Assembly: GCA_008828725.1 (NCBI GenBank)
Contig: MEHQ01003804.1
Location: 343,555 to 407,554, forward strand
Direction: 5' to 3'
Source of the DNA: Saccharina japonica
Taxonomy: Eukaryota; Sar; Phaeophyceae; Laminariales; Laminariaceae
Length of the DNA: 64,000 bases
Part shown: positions 12,701 through 23,419 of the stretch, piece after piece
How positions within the stretch are numbered: the first letter of the stretch is position 1
Layout: each line of letters starts with the position of its first letter
Notes under the pieces: generated by a model
What the model was told of the DNA's origin: nothing
What the model saw: only the letters and a program-made list of their open reading frames with translations
Databases searched by the model: none
Position numbers and translations under genes: made by a program

Positions 12701-15700
12701 AGAAACATCTTGGCCGAGGTATAGTCTGACGCATTCGTCGTCACAAAACGAAAGTCCCACGAATTTGGGTTAAGGAGCTCGAACGTTCAGAAACCGATTC
12801 AGCCGAAACGTGCTACCTCTACCGTAGCTCGCGTCATCACTAATAACTCTGTCATGATGGGGGGAGAATGCTTTGAAACAACAAAGTTACGATTGACGCG
12901 GGCGTGCTTCTCAACCGAAGAAACACTTGATGTCGTTGCCGTACGTACATAATATGTATTATTTACGATGCATCTAAACAACTTAAATCAATGGCGTGAC
13001 ATGGTCGATCTCGGGCTGCGACACGTTCTCTGTTCTACATTAAGGGTATCACGGTGCCGTTCCAAACATGTTCCCGACTGACGGAGCTATCTTAAAAAGG
13101 CTGCCTCTAAAATAAAGCTTCGTTCGGTACGTACCACTCAGACAGAGCGAGTTATCTGCGGGTGGGGCGTTCACTTCACTTAACGTCTGTCTCAATCGGC
13201 ATAATAGACCTCGTCAAGTGAACAACTGCAGCCAATACGAGCTGCCCTTCTGCCGCCTCGTGGATGTTGAGCATCGTTTTTTCTCCCAAAGTCGTCGGAC
13301 GAAGGTAGAAAACGCCTGCCATAAAGTAACTCAAAACGTCTTCAAACCTACAGCAATCCAAGCATGCGTCTATACTGTGCAAGTGGCGTTGAGGAAGCTT
13401 CGCGAACATTCCTTAACGCCTCATCAAATGAAGAACCTCATATCAGAAACCTAGGGCCTACAGAGGGCCATACATTGCTGCTTGAGACAAGACGAAAACG
13501 ACCTTGGCAAGTTCAGGTAAACAACTCACTTAACCAGTCAGAAATGTTTTGTCCGACTTCAAATGGTTTCCTGGTCGTAACACTCGTCTGAGGCACCCCA
13601 GCCTGGATGCTGAGTTTCCCGCGGTCCCCGCTGGAAGGCTTGAAACACGAGCTCCCCAAACAAAACAAAAACTAATACATATTGCGCGAAGATGTCAGCT
13701 GTATATACATGAAAACGTGTCCAAACCGATGAAGGTAATATACACGTTAACAAGTCAAGGTGTCCAAACCGATGAAAGGTACACTTCGAAGAACAATATG
13801 CAACCTCGAGCCGTTAACAAGTCAAGGTGTACTCACGGGTCAGGGTCGTCACAGTAGCGCAGTCCGTGTGCGAACGGGAAGGCGAACTCCGAGTCTTCCC
13901 TGTTGGGGAAACAGCCCAGGTTGTGCCCGTACTCGCGAGCAGCGGTGGTGTCGGCGAGACAGGTAGCGGCGACGACGGAGAAGGCGTAGCGGGAGTTGCC
14001 GACGAAAGCCCACCTTCGAGGAACAGAGACAGGAAAAGGAGAGAAGGAAGGGATACAAGGGATACGTGTAGAACGATCTCATATAGCTGTGTGCATGGAT
14101 AGACCGCCATGCGGTCTGTTCAAACATTGTTTTCTCCGGTATGTTTCCCGACCCCAAAGCAACACCACGCCATCAGAACGTCGTCGATCATGTTATAAAA
14201 AAAATATATGAAAAATATATATAAAAAAAAATAAAAAGAAAATATTAAACAAAAATAAAAAGAAATGATATCAAATAAAAAAAAGAAACAAAAAGAGAAC
14301 AAATAGAAAACATAAAAAAAAAATAAAAAAAAATAAATAAAAAAAAATAAGATTAAAAACAGATAAAAAAAAAAAAAAAAAAAAAAAATAAAAAAAAAAA
14401 AAATAAACACGCCAAAACAGTTTAACCTAGATCACTTACTATTATAGTAGGATGTACCTGTATGCGCCTATCGACCTTCACACGCCGAAACCACCGCAAA
14501 TGTTTGGCCCAATATCCTATCTTCAACAGCAAATCGCTCTCCAGACGTAAGTATACATTATGCACGAGAAGCATGCCCCGGTCTACGTTACCACCCGGGT
14601 ACGCTGTACATGATACCCCCCTCCGAGTGTACCTTGTGGTACATCGTCAGGAGACGAGCAATGCCGCCGTAAAGGGGTTGTGACGTTTTTCATGGGCCCC
14701 TCACATGAAGACCAAAATATCTCAGCCGACACATGTCTTCGAGGCTGTTTTTGTTCGCTCTACCCGACTGAGAGATTTATGCACCAGTGTGCAAAAGTAA
14801 GATACCCTTGTGTATCTTCAACAATACCCGGTGTGTTTCTCACTAGAGGAGATCAACCGGTCAAACGCCTTAAAGAAAAAGCGTGATCCTTCCGTGGGAT
14901 GAGAGAGAATCATATTCCTTCACCTGGGTTTGTTAATGATAAACAACTCCGTATACACTAGGGATATAATGGTATCGGGGGGGGGGGTGATGGATAGTTC
15001 TAGAGGATATACTAATGTTTTATTTGAGTTGTGATATAGATCATTCACGACATAATTCAACTCACGCCCGTCCACAGAACCCGTCGTTGAAGTTGCCAAC
15101 CATCTGCACCAGGTCAGCTCCCACTAGGTCCCTAAGGTTGCCCACATCCTCGTCGTCAGTTATCTCCATCAAGTTGTCGTTTGTGGTGGTTGATGTCTGC
15201 TCGAAGGGGAGCTGCAAATGAAGGCGCGATGGGTGGAGTGCTGAGGTCACACTTGTGTTACAGCCGTGGTGTTTGACAGCTTGACCGCGAGCGCTTCACG
15301 AAGAGGCGGTAGGATGTCGTGGCATTTGGGATTCGCATAGACGAACCACCCATTGGGATGCAGTACATCCTTACAAGTTACCCTCTATACTTAAGACGGG
15401 AGTTCATCGGTAGTGCATGATGCATGCATAAAAGGGGTCTGCCCGACTGTTTTTCGACGCGCAACACTGCAAATCCCATGGCCAATAGAAACTAATGTAT
15501 CCGACTTAAATATCGTTCGGATGATATTGCGAATGTTTTAATTTGATAAAACGCCACTAGTCAGGAGTTTGCTTTGCGAACCAGTGCAGCATGAGGTGAT
15601 TTAACACAAACAGGACGATATGGTGAAGAACCTACAGTAGCTTGAAATCATATACCACTACAATCTGGGGAAAGTCTTCGACATATCGTAGTACACAGAA

Positions 15701-18700
15701 CAATGTTCTACGCAAAGTCGTCTGGCTGCGATTCGATAACTTTGCTGTCCTTGGAATAATCGAATTCGGAGTCCCAATTTAGTACCTGAGTGCTGTAAGA
15801 AACGTACAGGACCAGTTAAGTCGCTTTAAGCCTTCTCGGTTTGAACCCTATTGCGAGTGTTCAAGTGTTGTGGCTCCTGGTATCTTGATGTCGCAGCGAA
15901 ATTGACTTGTATCAAAAGCAACGGAGTCTTGTTCGATCACATACTGCCTCTTGGCCTGGCGGACTGTAAGACCCGAAGTATCTAGGAGAATGTGAAACTA
16001 TGTTTGCAGATGCCTAGATTCAGCTTGGTACTTGATATATCAATCACACTATTCGCGTGAATATTTTGTTTGACGAGACTGACGTACCGGACCGATATGA
16101 ACAGGATTGAGGAAGAGCGCCACCTCAGAGTTGACGAATGCTTCGTTCGTGCGCGTGGTGGATTCCATGATGTTTGTCTCCATCTGCTCTGAGGAGATCC
16201 CACCGAGCAGAAGCAATGACTGGTTGCTGTAGAGAATCATGACGTCAATCTGGCACGTTGGGACATGTTCAATATGCAAGGGGAGGGGAGGATGCCGGGA
16301 ATCATTAGGTGGCGACACGGTCGTAGGTTGTGATGATGGTATTGCGTTTGTGTCCAAATTTAGCAGACTGTCGGGGCATTCTCTATTGTGGCAAACGCCA
16401 ATATAGTTTCGTTTTTTAAACAAATGTGATAAATGTTTCCGGTTAGGGGTTACGGCCTATCTGGTAATGTTTTCTATTCAGGGGTAAACGCCTACTTTTC
16501 CCTCGCAGCCGTGTTTGGATGAGATAAGCGCGCTTTTTTTGCTTACAGCCGACTTTGGTTAATCATTATGGCTCTACGGGGCATCACGAGGCCTGCAGCC
16601 CCCCCCCCCCCCCCCTGTCGAAGAATGCGTCACCGTGAACACAATACATATTCGAACCTATCGGTAGTAAAACACTGGTAAGTGGTTGTTTCGGAATGCA
16701 TTGGGACATGGATACGGACTATATTGGTGCGTGCCTCACGTTACACACATGCTTTAGATCCGGCGCACTAATGACTCAACACTAGTGAATGGGACACATG
16801 ATAGCGTCGACCGACCTTATGTCCGGAACATACACGCGCTTGATAATGGGACACGTTTTACGGTTCGGGGATATAGCTCTTGCCAGTATGTGTTAGGAGG
16901 TTCTGAGCTTGAGGAGCTCCCTACTTCACTCCCCAGCTGACGAACGAACTTCGACTAAGAATTCCAATCCCGTACTCTAAGTATACATCAAACATCGTAG
17001 CATGTGACGAATGACATTCCTACGACACGACATTGGGCGGCTCCTTGGTAAGGAACCCGTCAACACCATATGTGTTTGTCATATCATTTCTACCTCCATC
17101 TTAGCACCACGGAGCATGGGGATGTTCTCCCAACCGCGTACCTGAGTCATCTCCCCATCCTGAAGCCGGCGCTCAGAGGAACTTGAGTCTGTGCTCCCTT
17201 CATCGGCATCACTGCAAACACGGTGGCAGGAAATAACGCAGTGTGAACGTGAATACTTTCAGGAATGCGTGGGATTTAGTAAGGAACGCCGCCATGTTTC
17301 GTACAATCGTAGGCGTTGCTGTGGTGTATGTGATCGTGGAGTTAAGAGGTATGGGATTGGAATGTACCGTAGATCAGTAGAGCACCTGCGGCTTGCCGCA
17401 AGGGTACAATAATTGTTTGTGCTATCGTTTAAAACTCGGCCTCAGGTCTACGCTTCATGTGTGATAAAATACTGCGCTAAGTATAGTGCATGTATTGTGA
17501 CCCCGTGGTATTCGTCTTGTGCTAGCCACTTTTGGCACAAGGTTGTCACGTGGTATCACGCCGCCTGCATCGAGACTGCCACATGACGCAATTTGCGTAG
17601 CTACTTCGACTCGTACACGGCAACGTCTCGGGCATCAGACCTCATTTTTACGAACAACACTGATATTATCCAATCCACACGACAACACTACGCATAGTAA
17701 GCCATGCCTATTGCAGTGTGGAACCTGTAGTGCATGTTGCACGCAATACTCCACTATATCAGGTACGTTTAGCCCAGCTCGGGACATGTTTCATGCTCAA
17801 TGCCCGTTTCGTTCGGAACAAGCTGTGGATAAAAATACCCCACCCCCGACGGTCTGCAACAATGAACGCTTCATGCCCCAAGTCCTCTTGTGTTTCACCC
17901 CGTTGCGTGCCTTGTATATAGGAAATAATCAATTTCTTGCATCAGCACCTACATATTACCCCAAACTTGTCATTAGCTCGAGCCATAAAGTCTTTATTTG
18001 TGTCGCAGCCACATATATCATATTTAACACGAAATAGCTACGAAGCCGACCGATTATTCAGCGGGGAACTACAGTATCTGGATACATTGTGGAAATTGTT
18101 GCATCGTGCGAGAGCGATGCAGACGGCAGAAAACAATTATGTATATATATCCCCTTTTAATGCCCACTTGTCACGGTACTTGGTAGGGCGACCGAAGGTC
18201 GGTATCTACGAGATTGACTTAAGCCGGTCTGTGTCTTTGGGGCCTGTATCGCGACGTGGAGATGTCTAGGAGTCAAGAATACGCCATCCATCTATCCTAT
18301 GTTTCGAAATGCGTGTGATCGATTATATCTGATGGATGCACACACGCAAAATATACTATATTGCAACAGGTAAGCCAGCGCAGCAGCGGAGCAGCAACAA
18401 TGGGCACCACAACAGCAGACAAGCATCACAGCGCCAGAAACCATGTAATGTATATCTGAATCAGGAGCACGCAGCCTTATAGCATGCTATGTACATTAAA
18501 CCTATTTGACGACTGCTTCATATCTTGGAACCATGACTCACTCCGAGGTGGAAGTGGTGGCAGGAGGGATGCCTCCCGGTGGAACGAGCGCACTGGCCGG
18601 CTCGTCAAACTCTACCGTTACCTGATCACCAATGCGTGCAACAACATCAGGGGAGGGGCACGAAAACATGTGCCGGGAAAGCAATTAATTTTACGAGAAG

Positions 18701-21700
18701 CCGTTCGTCCTTGGTGCTACGAATTTCAAAGCGATCGGTGTCCACCAACACACATTTATCCGGTGAAAACACCCATGCACACGACAAACCGGAGTACCCC
18801 TTAATATCCGGTGATGCTGGAGGCGATAACTCCATAATGATTGCGAAATTCGAAACACAGTCTATGTTTCACGTGACTCATCACTGCTGAACAGGCCGAT
18901 TGTGCCGTCCGACATGATAAACATACCGGCCGAATACGGTTTGTTTAGATCCAAGCACGCCAACTAGGCCTTACGGCAAAGGGGGGCGTAGGGGGGAACG
19001 CAGTAGATCGGTTCTAAGAAATGCACAAAGGGAAACCTCATAGTAGTAGAGGTTCGGGTTAAAAGGTAATCGTACAAATGAGGAACACGTTGGTTCTTTT
19101 TATTGCCGTGATGCTTGAATATCATTACACATCTGATGAAGAAGAGAGGAGTGCTATAAGGTACGTCTCAAGAGGTTGCCAGCGGTAGAAGCACAACGGT
19201 TACGCGACAGGCGTACAAATAGGGTTGATAGTCTTGACGTCCTCGTGCTACAGTAAAGACCAGAAAATATATAGCAGGGCGCGATGCATGCTACGATAGA
19301 GGTGCACCATGTTGTTTCTGAGCTCTTAACTTGAGAAGCTCCGTATGTCACCGAAACATAGGTATCGGAGAAAATGAAAGTACCTGAGTCTAGTATGAAA
19401 GTCCGAGGAATTTGGGTTAAGGAGCCCGATCAAACGGAAACTATTTCAGCCCAAAAGTGCTACCTCTATCGTAGCACGCCTCGCGCACTTACTTGGGTGA
19501 TCTCGTGCTGTACCTCAACGAAAACGATATGTGGAGAGACTACGGTATTTTCGATCACACGAATACACGTTTCCTTCGAGTTCGTGTGCTGCTAGCATAC
19601 TGCATTACGTCACGAATGGAATTTATGATAGCTAATGAATACCTCCCCTTTACAAATCCACGCCGGATCCTAAACCAGGCTCCGACGACAGCAGGTTGTA
19701 GCACGATGGGCAATGTCGCCTTAACGAGGTATTCGTTTTCCTTGGGCAAATCCGATTCAAGAATCGGATTGTTCGCTCAAGTTTAGCACAGATGTATTGT
19801 CTCACCTCAACCAGACACGTGTGCGTAGTCGACCCGAAACAGGGGACGGTCTTGACGATGTTCGTCGTCTCGTCCGTGTTCCACGTAGTGACCGTGAGAA
19901 GAAAAGTCTACCACAAATCGTAAACAAGTCAAAACGCCGCGTGCCGAACGTTCGTAGGGAGGGTGGTATGGAGTTAATTTAAATATTTACATGACGTGTT
20001 ATCTATTTCCTCGTGTCGTGACTACGTATGCATGTGCACTCTGTGTGTTGTTTTGTTCAACTCAGGAGTTGGGCGCCTAACGATACCTTGATCGACATTT
20101 GAACGTTGCGGCGTTAGCGGTGGGTCTAGGGAGATGTCTCGGGAACATTAGAAGCTCCCAACGTGCCTCGGCGGGGTCACGATTGGCCGAAACACCAACG
20201 GTGTGTGTAGAACAAAACAATACGACGAGTAACAACAGCGTTTAGTCGCGCTCAGGACAAGGGGATTGCCTGCCTTGAATGTATTAACCATCAGTGTGGT
20301 GTTCGGCTCACGGGTGTGCGTGGCCCGTACATTAAAATAAATAGGGTCAATCCTGAAGTATTGACATCTGGTTGCTTAGACACTTAAATGCACCATACGA
20401 CATTGCCCTCCGAATACGTCTTTTTGCCACGCTTCTGATTGATTCGCCGGCATCCTATCGCCACGTTGGTTACTCTTCATGGCACGCCCGCTCCGTCTCG
20501 AAAGGGATGCGCAGACAATTGTCAATTGACTAAGGCAAGCAACAAATATGTACGCCCCCCCCTCCCCTTTATTTGAAAACAGTTTCCCTCCAACGTCTCA
20601 GCTTCAACCGGTACCTGGGAACTACATTGCTAGATCAGCCGTCGACGAGGGCTGTCCGGACTACGTGAAGCTACCTCAACCTGTGCTGCTACCACAACGA
20701 CAGAAACACGAACGACCAAACTACGAAAAACAAAATGGTGACCCTCGCAGTCGTTGCGTTTGGTATTGTTAATGTTGATGGGTGCCATGCAAGCTATTAT
20801 TGTGATCCGGCCGAGACTAGCCACTACCGCAAATCGTAGTTGGCTGGTCGTGATGTGCTTGCGCGACGAAGGGTCAGGCTGGGTCCCCGAGAGGTAGACC
20901 CACAGACGGAAACATGTTGAAAAGAACTTCATCGAGTGTTCACACAGAGGTGTACCTCTTGAAACGTCCTACCAACAGATATTGCGATCGGGTACAGGAA
21001 ATCAAAGCGGTAGGCCCAAAACGCCGTGATTAACCAGTTGGACATGCTTGAAGGCTGGTTAACCGCTTCATGGTTCAACCGCAGGTGGTATACATGTGTT
21101 TGGCTTTTGCAGAAACGAAATGCGTCGTCTGATCCAAGGGCCATTCCTTCTCCTTGAGTAATACATGTATAGGTTTGCATAGAGTTGTGCTCGTGACAGG
21201 TTACGCTGTGACAAACTTAAGGTGAAATTAACCCCTCCTGGAATGTCGTTCGTGCCCACCTCGGTGCTGCAAACGTCTCCCCATGTCATGCTGACCGTCC
21301 TGGGAAGGGCCTCGTCGTCATCCTGCTCAGGAGTCACCACCACTCCCGTCCAGACCTTGCATGCAAATTAGGGCCAGCACAAAGAATGGACGCACGAATC
21401 AACGGGGCCAATTATTTAAAATCTCGCTTCCTCAGAACTGCTGAAAACGGGTATTCTCGTAATTGCGGGTTGCTTTTTCCAAGACAATTAGTTCAGGATT
21501 TATGCTACGGAGGTTGCAAGGAAACTAATTGTTTCGGAGGCTAGAACGTCAGGTTGCTAACATACGACGTCAAGCGGCTGGGCTTCTCCATGGATTCAAC
21601 AAAACAGCTTAATACGTACTGAACTAACGTTACAAATCTGATCCAAAGATGAAGCTTAACTCCTCTGTTGACAAGAGGGGCTGCATCATCGGCGTTCAAC

Positions 21701-23419
21701 GATTGCGCCAAATAAAGGAAAATACTCCTCACATAATCATATTACTGTGCCGCCGCCCCTGTCCTATAAAACCCGACCCCCATGTCATACCTTGCGCCCG
21801 ATATTGTCCGTAAAAGGGTCACCCGTGGCGACGGTGAAGGACGATTTCTCCGCTATGACCGATTCGTTGTTCAGGAGAACGAAGGACAATGCATCGGAGT
21901 CCTCGGCCTCCTCGAGGGTGTCGCACAACAGCTCTCCCATTTCGATCGGGGACACGACTGGAACCATTTCGGGCAGGGGGGCGGTGTATGAGCGGCGACA
22001 GGGCACCAACTTCGTGGTTAAGCCTTCGAATCTGACACTTATAAAGTCACTACTATAGTCCGAAAAAATGTGGAATTGATTAAAACAAAAAGCGAGGTTC
22101 ATGTCTACATCAAGGCATGCCATGAACAAACATTGATTTTGACGTTTCTATGCGTTCATGGCCGAGGGAGTTTGTCCAGCAGTCATAATCAAATCAGAAT
22201 ACACGTGTAATGTGAAAAGAGGAAAAAATACTCTACCTGACCATTTCAGCATGAAAAACGCTCATGCGACTCGGCACTGGCGGGACGGCGAATGCCAATG
22301 TTTTGCATCTATTAGTAAACTGGTGGATAGAACGACACCGCAAGTGGTTGCGCAGAACGCCCCCACCACGATCATACTCGCTGGGCATATCCCGCTCGCC
22401 AAATACGGTGGTTGGTGTGATTGTACATCATTTAATATGCATCACGGTATTTTTGCCGTTATTTGCGTTTAGTGTCCCACAGTCTGTGACACCATGATGC
22501 CATCTATCGCACTAGGATTGAAAGCTCAGCACGGACACCGAGTGCACACTGTCGTTAGGCTGAAACACGTACATCCGAAGGGACAGCGACATAAGTATAC
22601 ACAACCCTGCGTCAGATATGAGGCAAAACACTACTTTCGAGAGCAGCTACCCTGAACAGTAGTAGGGTTGTACACAGACTTTCTCCAATATTCTTATCGA
22701 GCATTCGCCAGTATATCGGTCGCTTACTGGAGAGCAGCATGCATCTGCTGCGACCCGTTCTTACGACAAGAGCAGTAGTTCGAGAACGATACGCCGGCTG
22801 TAAATCAGATGATGCAAGGAAACTAGTGGTCATACCGAGACACACGCAAAGGTAGAGGTGAGGCGATTGATTCCGAAGTCACTCACATGCGGGGCTCTAT
22901 ATCCTCACCGAGAAAAAAAACAAAATATATGACGCAAACAACCCCATGGAAAACACAGTAATGTATACGCAAAATAAAATCCGTAAAGCAAAGGACGGCA
23001 TTCTGACGGTGTCGGTATAAGGAGCTCCGTCAGTCAGAAAACAGTCTAGCCAAAGCGTGCTACCCCTATCGTAGCAAGGGTCATTCATTGGTGGCTCGCC
23101 ATGCGCGTTCGGCTTCATTCCAAGAGGCACCAAACTACCGTATTAAATTGTCGCAGGTATGAAGCCTTTCCATCGCGAGTGTTGAAATGTACTCACCAGT
23201 GACGTGGTCGTCGACTTCCAGCGCCTCGATCAGCTCCTCCTCGTCTGCAACGGTCATGGTTGTCGACCGTGTCCCGAACGTAGAAGACGCAGATGAGGGG
23301 CCGGTGGGGTCTACGCCAACCATAGGAGCATCTTCTTGCAGCACACGTGCGCAAGAAACGCCGCTGAAGATTGCAGCGGCCAGGATGAGTGCGGATGCGG
23401 TCTTCATCTTCGTCTTCAT
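4769..23419 (-). CDS. Secreted metzincin-like pseudoprotease with Pro/Thr/Ser stalk and three WSC domains, copy A
   Basis: Sixteen exons on the reverse strand: 23419-23197, 22023-21791, 21355-21260, 18621-18542, 17211-17142, 16249-16088, 15211-15066, 14013-13837, 12410-12278, 11199-10306, 9739-9683, 9033-8809, 7759-7703, 6946-6719, 5670-5611, 4900-4769. Phases join without a break to about 990 aa. Order: signal peptide, propeptide, RRLQ cleavage site, M12B-like catalytic domain, mucin-like stalk, three WSC domains; no C-terminal membrane segment, so probably secreted to the wall or matrix. The zinc motif reads REYGH instead of HExxH. The start is the first ATG of a classic signal peptide, identical in position to copy B. 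A further propeptide exon between 21259 and 18622 is likely because the family usually has more sequence there. Introns carry several MITEs absent from copy B. Confidence 0.85.
5085..5334 (+). mobile_element. 4-bp-TSD MITE, copy 2
   Basis: A 250-bp element starting GACGCGTGCTACGATAGAGG and ending CGTAGCATTCGTC, flanked by TAGA at 5081-5084 and 5335-5338. It lies in the last intron of copy A. The right arm's corresponding intron has no such element. Confidence 0.85.
6451..6696 (+). mobile_element. MITE related to the 4-bp-TSD family, copy 3
   Basis: The ends GAGTCATCCCACGGTAGG and CCTACCGTGGGATGACTC are inverted repeats. The interior contains CCCCTCATGTGAGGAGCTC, as in the other family members. 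It sits immediately inside the intron after exon 14 of copy A and is absent from the matching place in copy B. The exact target duplication is ambiguous because of G runs. Confidence 0.75.
7824..8086. other. A-rich degenerate tract 1, probable consensus artefact
   Basis: About 263 bases of nearly pure A with scattered T, G and C. On both sides the sequence aligns with the right arm. There, the corresponding ~295 bases (about 55047-55341) are ordinary mixed sequence. The long Phe-rich reverse frame (8089-7871) is a by-product and not a gene. Confidence 0.75.
8505..8632. mobile_element. Short palindromic MITE-like element
   Basis: CACCACTATCAGGTGGGACC with ATAGTAAACAGGAAC on the left pairs imperfectly with GTTTACTAGGGTCGCCTGTAAC and AGTGG on the right. 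Related half-sites (CATAGTAAAACGG, TTTACTATGCCCCTGCGTAA) lie at 6280-6400. It is similar in design to the TA-flanked family at 27.2 and 34.3 kb. Confidence 0.5.
10306..11199 (-). CDS. Copy A exon 10: Pro/Thr/Ser stalk and start of WSC 1
   Basis: This 894-bp exon begins at CAG|GTCGCTGTC, encoding VAVSNFRD, which completes the catalytic domain. It then encodes a mucin-like stalk of PTxxPTxSPT units (about 4-residue period) suited to dense O-glycosylation, and ends with [16 protein letters not shown], the first third of WSC 1. It is 101 codons shorter than the partner exon. All six frames are open because the repeat avoids stop triplets. Confidence 0.9.
11548..11787 (+). mobile_element. 4-bp-TSD MITE, copy 4
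   Basis: A 240-bp element with ends GACGCGTGCTACG and CGTAGCACTTGTC in intron 9 of copy A. The right arm reads through the uninterrupted site near 51150-51165. Left flank TGGG and right flank TCGG match the family's 4-bp duplication only imperfectly. Confidence 0.8.
12278..16249 (-). CDS. Copy A exons 6-9: reprolysin-like catalytic domain with degenerate zinc motif
   Basis: Exon 6 (16249-16088) starts [10 protein letters not shown] and contains [12 protein letters not shown], the first strand and helix of the M12B/reprolysin fold. Exon 7 (15211-15066) contains [14 protein letters not shown] and ends at FCGR. Exon 8 (14013-13837) contains [20 protein letters not shown]. Exon 9 (12410-12278) contains YRTIMSKTC (the Met-turn), [11 protein letters not shown] and [13 protein letters not shown]. 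All four blocks are in the family order. In exon 8 the first and third zinc histidines are Arg and Pro, while the Glu and second His remain. Confidence 0.87.
12590..12835 (-). mobile_element. 4-bp-TSD MITE, copy 5
   Basis: A 246-bp element in reverse orientation, flanked by ATCA (12586-12589 and 12836-12839), in intron 8 of copy A. The right arm has the empty site GGCATCACTATTAACTC (reverse strand, about 48530-48545) with a single ATCA. Confidence 0.88.
14197..14405. other. A-rich degenerate tract 2, probable consensus artefact
   Basis: About 209 bases of A with scattered T and G in intron 7 of copy A. The flanks (TCATGTTAT before, CACGCC...GTTTAACCTA after) match the right arm, where about 200 bases of normal sequence (about 46826-47033) occupy the same place. 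Confidence 0.75.
17142..18621 (-). CDS. Copy A exons 4-5: end of propeptide with RRLQ site
   Basis: Exon 4 (18621-18542, 80 bp) encodes [17 protein letters not shown] and then Pro/Thr/Ser. Exon 5 (17211-17142, 70 bp) encodes an acidic/Ser run and [15 protein letters not shown]. Exon 4 ends in phase 2 (GA|GTGAGT) and exon 5 begins with one completing base, so the two join cleanly into exon 6 (IDVMILYS). A dibasic RR just before the first catalytic strand is the usual place for furin-type activation in secreted metzincins. The exon 4 acceptor (GATCAG|GT) is the least certain border. Confidence 0.7.
18540..18870. other. Block around exon 4 with overlapping open frames, left arm
   Basis: Apart from exon 4, two other frames are open here and in the right arm (42.11-42.45 kb). 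One is in gene orientation (ELSPPAS, then SGLSCAWV, then VLVDTDRF) and the other is on the opposite strand ([16 protein letters not shown], then LITNACNNI). Both show many replacement differences between arms. The first could contain the missing propeptide exon, since [12 protein letters not shown] resembles that part of the family. No phase-compatible splice sites common to both arms were found. Confidence 0.35.
19283..19482 (-). mobile_element. 4-bp-TSD MITE, copy 6 (200 bp)
   Basis: The element is flanked by GCGC (19279-19282 and 19483-19486). Its ends GATGCATGCTACGATAGAGG and CCTCTATCGTAGCACGCCTC are inverted repeats. The right arm at about 41703-41712 shows the unfilled site with one GCGC. 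It lies in the long intron 3 of copy A. Confidence 0.87.
21260..23419 (-). CDS. Copy A exons 1-3: signal peptide and propeptide
   Basis: Exon 1 (23419-23197) encodes a typical signal peptide: charged MKTK, then a hydrophobic run [13 protein letters not shown], and SCARVLQ as a plausible cleavage area. Acidic sequence follows ([15 protein letters not shown]). It ends in phase 1 at GTGAGT. Exon 2 (22023-21791, 233 bp) contains [20 protein letters not shown] and [16 protein letters not shown]. Exon 3 (21355-21260, 96 bp) contains VWTGVVV and [12 protein letters not shown], the block that resembles the VxxGxV...VTLTWG part of reprolysin-type propeptides. An old MITE copy lies in intron 1. Confidence 0.8.
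22835..23082 (-). mobile_element. Older MITE of the same family, left arm of a shared pair
   Basis: The end GCTACCCCTATCGTAGCAAG with GGGTC, and an interior AGGAGCTCCG, mark a diverged family member in intron 1 of copy A. The same insertion occurs in intron 1 of copy B (38027 to about 38284), so it predates the arm duplication. Confidence 0.7.

Noticed and set aside
13827-14102. Forward frame of 91 codons opposite exon 8 of copy A
   Set aside because: Antisense shadow of the GC-rich catalytic exon; its counterpart is 47129-47404.
14120-14410. Phe/Tyr-rich reverse reading frame of 96 codons
   Set aside because: Same cause as the other A-rich tract; the partner arm shows ordinary intron here.
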